DNA from: Zygnema cylindricum
Taxonomy: Eukaryota > Streptophyta > Zygnematophyceae > Zygnematales > Zygnemataceae
Assembly (NCBI GenBank): GCA_037447655.1
Contig: JBBHKE010000482.1
Span: forward strand, 1 to 26,913
Direction of reading: 5' to 3'
DNA: 26,913 nt
How positions within the stretch are numbered: position 1 is the first letter of the stretch; every line of letters begins with the position of its first letter. Of the stretch, positions 9,926 through 18,665 are shown piece by piece. The notes beneath the pieces are model-generated. The model made no database searches and was not told the DNA's origin. It saw only the letters and a list, made by a program, of their open reading frames with translations. The translations under genes and the position numbers were made by a program.

Positions 9926-10570
9926 TGTTTACAAGTGCTCACCAAATCTTATACACGCATCCAAACTTCACAAAGCTCTATCAAATTATATAGCAACATA
10001 AACACTTACAACTCCCAAAGTTTGAGTACAATTGACTCGACAACTCTCAAGATATAATACTCAGAAGTTTCCCAAAAATTGTTTGCAGTTTTACTACTTG
10101 GAAGTCTGGATACATAATGTGTTCTGTGTCCTAAGTCTTATACTTGTGTTCTACCGGCGATACCAGTGTACCTGAGAGGTACGTCAAGCTACCACACTAA
10201 TACTAATCTGTCGAGCTACCACTGAGCTACCACTAAGCTACCACTGAGCTACCCACTAAGTTGAGGTCCGTTGACTTGATTCATATCAATCGCAGTTCCG
10301 TTGTCACGTACCGAATCATATCCATGATAACAGCCGCTGCGTTGTCTGTACGGATCATATCCAAAGTAATCGCAGCTGCGTTGTCCTGTCTGTGTCGCAG
10401 CTTCGCTGCTGCGCTTCTTTGTCTGCATAGCAGCTACACTGCTTTGTCTGCATAACAGTTGCGTTGACCTGTACTGTACTAAAGTGATAACGCATATCCT
10501 TAAACTGCAAATTACTACCTTTCTACCATTCTACTTATATACTGAGACTTAAAGCTTTCCAAAATCAACA
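9926..10570 (-). repeat. Copia LTR B, shared by units 2 and 3
   Basis: The minus-strand start TGTTGATTTTGG at 10570 directly follows a purine tract (AGGGGAG), so this is the 3' LTR of unit 3. The other end leads straight into the leader and gag of unit 2, so it is also that unit's 5' LTR. It contains a short internal repeat of GAGCTACCACT units near 10215-10258. At about 645 bp it is the shortest of the three. The 9926 boundary rests on the conserved TGTTT and is approximate. Confidence 0.8.
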
Positions 10571-10793
10571 CTCCCCTACAGCTTTAGACTCAGTGTATCA
10601 GGGCAGTTTCGATGTTGCACTTAGTGCATCATGGTAGTGTAACAGCGCAGCCATAGCAGCGCAACATAGTAGCGCAGCCATATCAGTGCAACATGGCAAC
10701 ATAGTAGTGCAGCAAACCAGCTGATCACCTTGGTCCACTACATCCTAATTTTGGGCTATCGCAGCTTGGTAGTATCGCTGTGGAGCTGCTCAC
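10571..10793 (-). other. Copia unit 3 polypurine tract and 3' untranslated stretch
   Basis: On the minus strand, CTGTAGGGGAG abuts the LTR start at 10570, as a polypurine tract should. The rest, up to the RNase H stop, is an irregular series of GCAGC, CATAGCAGC and AACATAGTAG phrases. A similar CAG-rich stretch lies in unit 2 at 5590-5770. No coding potential is seen. Confidence 0.65.
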
Positions 10794-12517
10794 CTATTCA
10801 CCCAATCCTACTGCATTCCTACAATAGTTCAGTTTAGGAGCAGGAAGAGCTTTAGTAAGCATATCCGCATCCATTCTTACGTTTGGCAGATAACATAATT
10901 TGGTCACCTTAGAGAACACTTTTTCTCTTACAAAGTGTAATCGTACATCCATGTGCTTACTTTTGAAGTGGTGACTGAGTTAGAGGCAATAGCAATGGCA
11001 GCTTGGTTATCACGCCAGATCACTTGTGGCCCAACTTGCATGTATCCTAGTTCTTGTAACATGGATTTTACCCATAAGAGTTCTTTGAGGGCCGACCTTG
11101 TTGCCATATTTTCTGACTCCGCTGTAATCTTTAGAAGTTTGCTGCTCCAGCAACACGTTCCGTTCCCAATTTGAAAACGAATCCCGTGGTGGATTAATTT
11201 CTTGGCATGTCGCCATAGCTTGCATCACTCCACGTTTGCAGCTTCACTTCTCCTCCACCTAGCGTGAGTTTGAGGTCTTCTCTCCTGTCAAATATCTTAA
11301 GACTCTCCTTGCTGCATCAAAAATAGATTTTCTCGAATTCTCTAGACTCCTGCTCAGTATCCCGACTGCTGCAGCAATGTCGAACGGGTACAATTCATGA
11401 AATATATTATGCTTCCTACTATTTTTCTGTAAGGTATTTGTGTCATAGAGTCCTTCTCCCCTGAATTTGAATACGCCCTTACAATGACACCTGGTTCTGT
11501 CTCATCTCCCTCTATCTTCTGCCGAAATTTAATTGGAGTTAGACATCCTTTTGCCCCCCGCATTCCATACTCATCTAACATGTTCCCAATAGTCCCACAT
11601 TGAGTCAATTTTATTACTTTCTTATTTCTGTCCCTCTCTACCTGAATACCCAAAATATATTTTGCCTCACCGAGATCTTTCATCTCGAACCGTGAGTTTA
11701 GAGTAGTTTTGATTTTATTAATTTCAGCCATTGATTTGCTAATTTATAGGTAAATCATCTTCATACACCGCTATATACACTATCCCAATTTCACCCTTTA
11801 GAACGTAGACACAGTGATCAGAACAATCCTTTGAAATCCTAGGTTAGTCAAGAATTTATCGAGCTTAAGATTCCATTGCCTAGGGGCCTGTTTTAGGCCA
11901 TACGAAGATTTTAGCAACTTGCATACTAAGTGTTGTTTTCCTGGTTCTATATACTTTTCATGTTGCTGCATGTAAATGGTCTCCTCTAGTTCTCCATGCA
12001 AAAATGTTGTCTTTACATCCATCTCATGTATTTCCATATCCTCTATAGCAGCTAGGGACAACAAAATCCTTACTGTCGGAAATCTTACAACCGGAGAGAA
12101 CTTTTCTTCAAAATTGATTCCTTCCTTTTGATTGTAACCCTTTGCCACAAGTCTGCCCTTATATCGTTCAATGGTGTTATCGGGATTTAACTTCTCCTTG
12201 AATACCCATTTGCTGCCGATCGCCTTTCGGTCTGGAGGATGTTCCACAAGCTCTCATGTTTGGGCCTCCATGATCGACTTTATTTCGTCTTTTGCTGCCT
12301 CGATCCAGTGATTCCGCTCTGGTGATGAGAAGGCCTCTTGGATGGTCAAGGGCTCCCCTGAGGCTGCCGAGTAGGCAAAGTGAGAGCTAGCTTGCAAGCG
12401 GCTGCTGGATCTTCTTCCCCTCGAAAATTTTGAGGCTGAGATCGTCGGATGGCGCGCATTGCGCTGATTGCGCTGGTTGCTATCCGTATGCATTGAATGC
12501 TGGTGGTCCGGTTGGAA
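10794..12517 (-). pseudogene. Copia unit 3 reverse transcriptase-RNase H, broken
   Basis: This is collinear with the unit 2 copy. It shows GSKWVFKEKLNPDNTIERY, the MDVKTTFLHGELEE block and YGLKQAPRQWN, then a frameshift near 11800. The catalytic box reads YEDD instead of YVDD (near 11770), with an inserted base just after it. MAEINKIK through GEAKYILGIQVER is readable to about 11354, and RNase H remains are scattered to 10794 with several frame changes. The end reads LTKALPAPKLNY and runs about eight codons past the unit 2 stop. It is clearly dead. Confidence 0.88.
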
Positions 12518-13765
12518 CTAAAGTGGATGAAGAATTCGGAGAGAGTCTGACTTTTGAGTCACCACCAGAGAATGTTGCACCCGCGGGACAATTTCTTGGA
12601 TGCAATCTACGATGACATACTCTTGTACTTTTTGCTGCTTTTGCTGCTCTGATAATTGAAATAAATCTAATGAGTCTAGTTCATATTTGACAATGATATT
12701 CCTTGCTACAACTATTTTCTGCCTCTCAAATACAAAATCTTTGTAACCTTTAGAGTGATCATCATATCCTAACAAAATACATGGTAATTCCTTCAGTTCC
12801 ATTTTCCACCTGTCCGTAGATGTATCCAAGATAAAGCATTCACAACCAAAGACTTTTAAATGTCTAACATTTGGTTTGCTACCTGTCCAGATCTCGTAAG
12901 GAGTAGATTCTACTGATCTTGATCCTATCTTATTCTTAATATAAACCGCACAATTTAGAGCCTCAGCCCCGAATTTCGAATCCACATTTTTATCCACGAG
13001 CATCGACCCAGAGCTCTTCGTGAGAGTTCTTTTTAATCTCTGAGACACCCCATATTGTTTCGTGGAATATGGAGTAGATGATTTATACCTTCCTCGAGTA
13101 AAAAGGTTTCAAATTCTTTCGATGTATATTCACCTCTATTGTCTGATCTGAGCTGCAAAATAGGTAAATCATGAAGTTTTTCAACATATGATTTATAGTG
13201 TTTCAAGTGACCAAACACTTCACTCTTCTCCTTCATGAAGTAAACTTTTGTAAACCTGGAGAAATCATCTGTGAATGTGACCATATATTTCATTCCCCCG
13301 GCAGATGGAACCTTCGCAGGACCAAAAATATTCAGACTCTTTAGGAAATGGTTGTCTGTTGATTTTGCCCAAAGCGGAGCCATCACATGTTTTGACCGGC
13401 TGATTTGTGATTGATAAACCTTCTATTTTTCGAGCAAAGACCATCTTTCTCAAACTATCATAGTTTACATGGCCTAATCTTTTATGCCACAACTCATCTG
13501 AATGCAAAACAGTGGAGTACACAACATCACTCTCCTTGGTATTAGCCATATCAATTCGGTACATCTTGCTATTATCTCTTGTACCTGTAACCGGGACTTT
13601 GCCATTCTTGTTAACAACCTGTCTACCATTTTTCAAATTAGCCTCAAAGCCTTTACTCTCTACCAAAGACATAGAAAACTGATTTTTCTTAAAGTCAGGC
13701 CAAACAAGACATTGTGAAGAGTTCTTTCAGTTGCTTTGCCATCCACATTCACTAGCAAAGACACA
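12518..13765 (-). pseudogene. Copia unit 3 integrase, broken
   Basis: The pre-integrase segment (LWHKRLGHVNYDSLRKM) is present, but the zinc pair reads CDGSALGK, with the second Cys replaced by Ser. The core keeps RSDNRGEYTS, while the catalytic Glu position in the GVSxRLxRTL motif is Gln. A deletion near 13340 removes the stretch around the first catalytic Asp (IHSD in unit 2). A frameshift near 13060 precedes the C-terminal part, which is readable to 12518 with the LLGYDDHSKGY motif. Confidence 0.88.
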
Positions 13766-14030
13766 TCACCCACAGCACGAGTCTGAACAATCATTCCATA
13801 AGCATAATAAATATTTTTCTCCGGCGTTGTTTTCAGATTTTTGAAGATGGCTTTGTTCTAGCACATATGGGCTGACGCTCTTGTATCCATTATCCATCCA
13901 GGGTCCTTCGCGCCCTCCATCGCTGCCGCCATAGCGAATAGATCGTTTCATCCCCGTAAAAAAATGTCACAGTCTCATCCTGGAGTGATGAAGACGCTGA
14001 AAACAGTGCATTTCCACGAGGTGTAGACCC
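13766..14030 (-). pseudogene. Copia unit 3 protease region, broken
   Basis: The protease signature reads PGWIMDTRASAHMC followed by a TAG where unit 2 has Trp. The active-site glycine is Arg, as in unit 2, but the codon is AGA rather than CGA. Sequence on both sides is collinear with unit 2, and a frame change separates it from gag. Confidence 0.8.
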
Positions 14031-14906
14031 CGTGAAGTTTTTGTAAAACTGACTTTGTTACCATCCCGACCTGTATAAACCTGTATCGTTAGCTTTTTTA
14101 AGCTTAGGACAAAATTTGTATCCATGACCTTTCTCACTACAATAAAAACATGCATTGTTTGATCGTCTATTCCCACCCTGATTAAACTGTCTGAACTGAT
14201 TAAACTGTCTGAACTGATTAAACTGATTTCTTTGCTGAGTAAATTGTCCTTTCCTCTCAAGGTCTGAATTAAAAGCCTCTACTTGCTCAACATTGAGAAT
14301 ATTAAATGTTGCTTCCTCTTCTGGCAAAATATTGATGGTTAACTGTAAATTCCAGCTAGCTTTATCTTTCTGTTTGAGCATATAAGATGCTCCATTCATA
14401 CTACAAGGGAGACCCCTCATGAGCAACCTTGCCTGTTGAAACTGAGGAAACTCCCCACCTACACAAGCATGTGCATCTACAAGGATGCGAAACTTGTTAG
14501 AATATTCAGCCATTTTAGCGCCAGTGTACCTATAGTCCCAATTTTTTTTAGCAAATAAGAGTTCTTCCTAGTCATTAGCTTTTTCATAATCATTTTGGAG
14601 AGATTTCCAGATATCAATTGCTTTTTTCATTTTTATCCGAGACATAGCTAAGTCCTCAGATATACAGAATTTCAAAATAGAACGAGCTTGCGTATTTTTC
14701 TTAGACCATGCTGGATCAGATTCATCCAGAGAACCATCCAATATGTCCAATAGATTGACATTCTCAAAATGTGTCTCCACCATGTCCGCCCAGTAAACAT
14801 ACTTTTCCCCCGAAAAGATAGGAATTCTTGAAGACAGGCCCATAACCTGTTGTTCTATGACCACCGGTGCAGGTGGAGGAGCAGCAATAGTAGTAGAAGT
14901 AGACAT
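14031..14906 (-). pseudogene. Copia unit 3 gag, one shared amber stop
   Basis: This is the best preserved gag. The frame is open from ATG 14906 to about 14568, and then from 14513 to 14058, separated by a TAG near 14571 (between YEKAND and EELLF) at the position where unit 2 also has TAG. The core matches UBN2-type copia gag. A tandem QFNQFRQFNQFRQFNQ stretch, from a duplicated 24-bp DNA unit, precedes the CCHC knuckle CFYCSEKGHGYKFC. Without suppression of the TAG only about 112 residues would be made. Confidence 0.88.
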
Positions 14907-14946
14907 GATACACTCTCAAAAGCTATCAAGAATTCTATCAAACAAC

Positions 14947-15696
14947 TGTTTTCAAGTGCTCCCCAAATCTTATACAAGCATCCAAACCTCACAAAACTCT
15001 ATCAGAATATAGAGATGCATAAATACTGACAACTCCCAAAGTTTGAGCATAATTGACTTTAGAACACTCAAGATATAACACTCAGAAGTTTCCCAAAAAC
15101 TGTTTGCAGTTTACTACTTGGAAGTCTAGATTCATAATGTGTTAAGAGTCCTAATTCTTATACTTGTGTTGTACCAGCGATACCAGTGTACCTGAGAGGT
15201 ACGTCAAGCTACCAAGCTAATACTAATGTGTCGAGCTACCAGTAAGCTACCACTGAGCTACCCACTAAGTTGAGGTCCGTTGACTTGATTCATATCAATC
15301 GCAACTGTGTTGTCCTATACCAAATCATATCCAAGATAACAACCGCTGCGTTGTCCGTACGGATCATATCCAAAGTAACCGCAACTGCGTTGTCCTGTCT
15401 GTGTTGCAACTTCGCTGCTGCGCTGCTTCTCTGTCTGCATAGCAGCTACGCTGCTCTGTCTGCATTGCAGTTGCGTTGACGCAGCGCAACTTCGCTGCTG
15501 CGCTTCTTTGTCTGCATAGCAGCTACGCTGCTCTGTCTGCATTGCAGTTGCGTTGACGCAGCGCAGGCTCTGTCTGCATTGCAGTTGCGTTGACCTGTAC
15601 TGTACTCAAGTGATGACGCATATCCTTTAACTACAAGTTACTCTCTCTCTACCGTTCTACTAATATACCGAGACTTAAAGCTTTCCAAAATCAACA
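14947..15696 (-). repeat. Copia LTR C, outer 5' LTR of the array
   Basis: The minus-strand start TGTTGATTTTGG lies at 15696. Beyond it the sequence (CACCGAAATTTC) no longer resembles an internal region, so this is the true outer edge of the array. It is closely similar to LTR B but longer, because a ~78-bp segment near 15403-15555 is present twice, with a third partial copy. The inner end at 14947 is inferred from the conserved TGTTTTC. Confidence 0.8.
15403..15598. repeat. ~78-bp tandem duplication inside LTR C
   Basis: A unit running from GCAACTTCGCTGCTGCGC to TTGCAGTTGCGTTGAC occurs twice head to tail, joined by GCAGC, and its last ~35 bp occur a third time before GACCTGTACTGT. LTR B has a single unit at the equivalent place (10397-10470). 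The near identity of the copies shows that the duplication is recent relative to the LTR divergence. Confidence 0.85.
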
Positions 15697-16235
15697 CACC
15701 GAAATTTCAGTGTTGGCGTCACGTACGATGTTCGTATATGGTATGTCTTGTACTATCACATTGTACATGGTAAAGACCATGAGGATGCGAAGTGGATGGT
15801 TTAATTCGTGTTTCGTTCATATAGGAGGTTTGTTTAAGCGTATAAGATTCACATTAGTTTGAGCGTTCGATCTCAATCTACTGAACGATATGAATGAATG
15901 GACTGAATATATCACGTAGTATTAAATATTTTAATATTAAATCTAGAATACACATTAAACCATTAGCATTATTCAACCATTATTTGTTTAAACAGAATAC
16001 TAATGGTTTTTGTTAATTTTATACTAAGGTGTTGTATCTATATTTTTTACCTTTTTTTTTATCAATACATAAAATCACAAAAAAATAAATAAATAAAGAA
16101 TCCAAATAAATAACCACAATACAACCTTGATCACATAACAAAAACGCAAGAAACAAATGTAAACATAACAAAGATAATAATAAGAAAAAAAAAACATCAA
16201 ACTTAACTAGGAGAAAACAAAATAATCAGTTTAAA
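15697..16235. other. AT-rich intergenic DNA between two copia remnants
   Basis: No gene is seen. The stretch holds A- and T-rich low-complexity sequence (16040-16215) and a 10-bp inverted repeat, AAACCATTAG at 15957-15966 with CTAATGGTTT at 16000-16009. It separates the minus-strand array from the plus-strand copia remnant. Confidence 0.55.
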
Positions 16236-16344
16236 GTACCGACCAGATAGTGAGATGGTAGCAGATATGATGACCAAACCTGTGCCTTCCCCTAAGCTAA
16301 TTTTCTGCAAGGAGAAGTGTGGTCTAAAATTAAAGATTGCCTAG
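16236..16344 (+). pseudogene. 3' end of a second copia family, RNase H tail
   Basis: On the plus strand the frame reads EMVADMMTKPVPSPKLIFCK, then EKCGLKLKIA and a TAG stop at 16342-16344. This matches the C-terminal tail of Ty1/copia RNase H (xxADxxTKPL...KF...). The rest of the element is missing upstream. Its sequence and orientation differ from the 4597-15696 array, so it is a separate family. Confidence 0.75.
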
Positions 16345-16600
16345 CAAATAAGGGGAGTGTAGAAATTGATGGTTCTTTTTTAAGTATTTTTTATGTCTAT
16401 ATTAAAATACAGATAGAAGCCGAGGCACTATATCTCTAACTTCTCTCTCCAACTCCCACACTTGTCGCAGTCACTGGGAAGTAGGAGTGGAAGCTAGAGC
16501 CATGGCTACCTAGGCTATCCAGATGTTTTCCGGAAATAGATTAGTTTATTTACCAATAAGTTTATTTACTAAAAGGATAGTTGTCGAAACCAGGATTTGA
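16345..16600 (+). repeat. Polypurine tract and LTR of the second copia family
   Basis: CAAATAAGGGGAG at 16345-16357 is a good polypurine tract, and TGTAGAAATTGATGG from 16358 is a typical LTR start. With the RNase H tail just upstream, the order is that of an element's 3' end. The LTR's far end cannot be fixed because there is no second copy; 16600 is a guess. Confidence 0.6.
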
Positions 16601-16665
16601 TCCTGGTATCTGCGGAATGCTAGATAGCCGGTAGCCGGTAGTCTTAACCGTTAAGTCTAAGACTA
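16584..16665 (-). other. tRNA-like fold or SINE fragment (tentative)
   Basis: On the minus strand a T-arm-like hairpin is present: ACCAGGAT pairs perfectly with ATCCTGGT at 16589-16607, and the internal GGATCAAATCC resembles the pol III B box. Upstream, TTAACGGTTAAGAC could be a weak A box or D arm at a suitable distance. The acceptor stem pairs poorly, so this is not a functional tRNA gene. It may be a tRNA-derived relic or simply a hairpin. Confidence 0.2.
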
Positions 16666-16846
16666 ATGATATATAATATAGGATTTGATGTTTATTTAAA
16701 TATTATTATGTAGGATAATTCATTTAACTGCAACTGTTTACGGGATACATAGATCCAGTTATGTAAAAGTACGGATTACGGTATGTATAAAAAACTAGTA
16801 CCGCGCATTTATTTCTTTAAATGAAACAAATACCGCGCAAGTTTTT

Positions 16847-17014
16847 ATGATGGCTACGATTGAAATCTGCATTCAATCGGACGGACGGGAAGAAAGACGA
16901 GATCGCGTAAGAGAATCTCAGCGGTTTGTGGTCATCGCCACATCAGATGACACGTGGCAAAATTACGTTGGATCGCGGCATCCTCGGGGATTACGGGACC
17001 GAACCCGGATATAA
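16847..17014 (+). CDS. Unrecognised 55-codon ORF over a G-box
   Basis: An ATG ATG start and 55 codons to TAA, richer in G+C and in Arg/Asp codons than the AT-rich surroundings. A perfect G-box, CACGTG in the context GACACGTGGC, lies inside it at 16951-16956. That is the motif bound by plant bZIP and bHLH factors, so the stretch could equally be a relic promoter. No homologous family is recognised. Confidence 0.15.
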   Translation: MMATIEICIQSDGREERRDRVRESQRFVVIATSDDTWQNYVGSRHPRGLRDRTRI

Positions 17015-17046
17015 CATGTGTCGACTTTTAGGCCATGTCGTACAGT

Positions 17047-17080
17047 TTCCGTACAAAAAGTAAAACTTTTGTGTACGGAA
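17047..17080. repeat. Near-perfect hairpin, TTCCGTACA arms
   Basis: TTCCGTACAAAAAGT pairs with ACTTTTGTGTACGGAA across a three-base loop, with one unpaired base. The half-site GGTTCCGTACAT recurs at about 17094. No gene lies close enough to assign a role. Confidence 0.75.
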
Positions 17081-17146
17081 GTGTAATATGATTGGTTCCG
17101 TACATCAGTAGATAGATTTTGTGAGAGAGATAGGACTTAGAAAAAA

Positions 17147-17412
17147 TTGGTAGATAGGACCCTCTCTCCCATAGAGCTTCTGTACAAAAGGTCAACTTTG
17201 ACCCTCCATAACTTACTGCTCAGGGGAGCAAATTCAGAGATTCTTTTTGCTATCGAATTAGGGGAGTCTTGCCTTTACAGGGGTGAAGTTGGTCAGAGTT
17301 TTTATTTGCCAGGGTGGCGGCTATTCTTGATGAATCACAAAGTGGTCAGGGTTAACCAAGAGGGTTCTTAGAAGCTGTCCACTTTGAGGACTTATGGAGG
17401 TCTCAGAGTTTA
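17147..17412. other. Intergenic DNA with a non-ATG open frame only
   Basis: An open frame of 74 codons on the plus strand (17147-17371) starts with TTG and resembles nothing I recognise. I treat it as chance or an unidentified relic. Nothing else is seen before the microsatellite. Confidence 0.4.
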
Positions 17413-17668
17413 ATCATCATCATCATCATCATCGTCATCATCATCATCATCATCATCATCATTATATCATCATCATCATCAACATCAACATCATCATCAT
17501 TATCTCATGGTTTTTATTTTTTTGAAATACAATACAAATACTTTGAATACTTTGTTTTGGTGATACTTTGATTACATCATCATCATCATCATTATCAATA
17601 CACCATCATCATCATCATCATTACATCATCATCATCATCTTCATCATCATTCTCACCATCATCGTCAA
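17413..17668. repeat. (CAT/ATC)n trinucleotide microsatellite, two blocks
   Basis: Long runs of CAT lie at about 17413-17508 and 17573-17668, interrupted by single changes (CGT, AAC, TTA) and by a ~65-bp AT-rich spacer containing AATACTTTG repeats. Read on the minus strand, the runs give poly-Met (ATG) frames, which are artefacts. Confidence 0.95.
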
Positions 17669-18491
17669 CATGAGGCAAATAAACTTATTTTTATAAACGT
17701 AGCTTAAAATAAAAATAGAACTAAAATTTCTTAACAATGTTTTCGATGTATAATGTCCCCTGGCCATCATTCTATGAGGGGTCGTATCCTCCTCCGTCAC
17801 AAACTTGTAGGTTTTTTTTGAGGGGCATAGACTCCAAGCATCACTTTCACCTTGTCCACTGAAAGAAACCAAAAGGACAAACGACCGTTTAAATATAACA
17901 TGAACTTGTGAACATAGCAAACAACAAAAACGTAGTGAACTTTAGATACACGATACATTGTTCATACAAACCATAAATTGTGAACACTACATGATGCATA
18001 AATTTGTGTTTATTACATGCAAAAATTAAACATATTACACGCGTATAATATTCGTATAATAAGCACTTATAATCTATGAATTCTACTTTGAAAAGAAAAC
18101 TATAGTTTGGTAAACAAAATATATCTAACAAAATGTTGAAGGTTGACAAGAAACTTATTGAGTCCTACTATTTTGAACACTCATCATTGCCTTTTAAAAA
18201 TGACAAGAAACCCTTTCATTGTTGAGTGGAGGAATCTTTTAGCTGAGAAATATCATCAACCACTCCACTCTATCCTCCTTTCTTCTGGTGAATATCATCA
18301 TCTTCTCCTTCGTACTCTGGTTTTGCAACTAGAGATTTTAAAAACCACGACATGGAAACTTCTAGCAATCACACTAAATCCCAGCTACTGATGCAAATGC
18401 CCGAACATTCCACTTGCAAAAACATTCGCACTTTTGAGCATAGTTCACAAGTGGCGTTTCTATTGTAGGCCTTTTGTAGGCGCCTTTATTG
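17669..18491. other. Intergenic DNA, no supported gene
   Basis: Several AT-rich open frames of 80-100 codons occur on both strands (for example 17889-18149 minus and 18143-18391 plus), but none shows a known domain. One minus-strand stretch near 17750-17880 has a varied amino-acid composition and could be an exon relic, though I cannot support it. Confidence 0.45.
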
Positions 18492-18665
18492 TAAGTTGTG
18501 TTATGGGCTTTTCATGTGATCTTCTTAAATCGCTACTTTGATCAACGACCATCCGATGGTCCAAATCTGACGATAGTCCTATCCTAAGTTGTGTTATGGG
18601 CTTTTCATGTGATCTTCTTACATCGCTACTTTTATCAGCGACCGTCTGATCGTCCAAATCTGACG
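18492..18665. repeat. Direct duplication, ~81-bp copies spaced 93 bp
   Basis: TAAGTTGTGTTATGGGCTTT, continuing through TCATGTGATCTTCTTA, ATCGCTACTTT and GTCCAAATCTGACG, occurs at 18492-18572 and again at 18585-18665 with only a few substitutions. The copies are separated by ATAGTCCTATCC. The phrase GTCCAAATCTGACGG is of a kind often seen in plant intergenic repeats. Confidence 0.88.

Larger units (their letters stand above)
4597..15696 (-). mobile_element. Tandem Ty1/copia array sharing LTRs
   Basis: Read on the minus strand, the order is LTR C (15696-14947), leader and gag-pol 3 (14906-10794), polypurine tract, LTR B (10570-9926), leader and gag-pol 2 (9885-5774), polypurine tract, LTR A (5576-4699), and the first ~20 codons of a third gag (4656-4597). 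Each LTR begins TGTTG and is placed to end near AACA. LTRs B and A each serve as 3' LTR of one unit and 5' LTR of the next. Domain order gag, protease, integrase, RT, RNase H defines the Ty1/copia superfamily. All units carry stops and frameshifts, so none is autonomous. No convincing tRNA primer site was found. Bases CACCG follow LTR C, but the other flank is lost, so no target-site duplication can be tested. Confidence 0.85.

Noticed and set aside
17621-17920. 99-codon minus-strand frame ending in poly-Met
   Set aside because: The C-terminal part is the CAT microsatellite. The rest has no recognisable domain, although 17750-17880 could be an exon relic.
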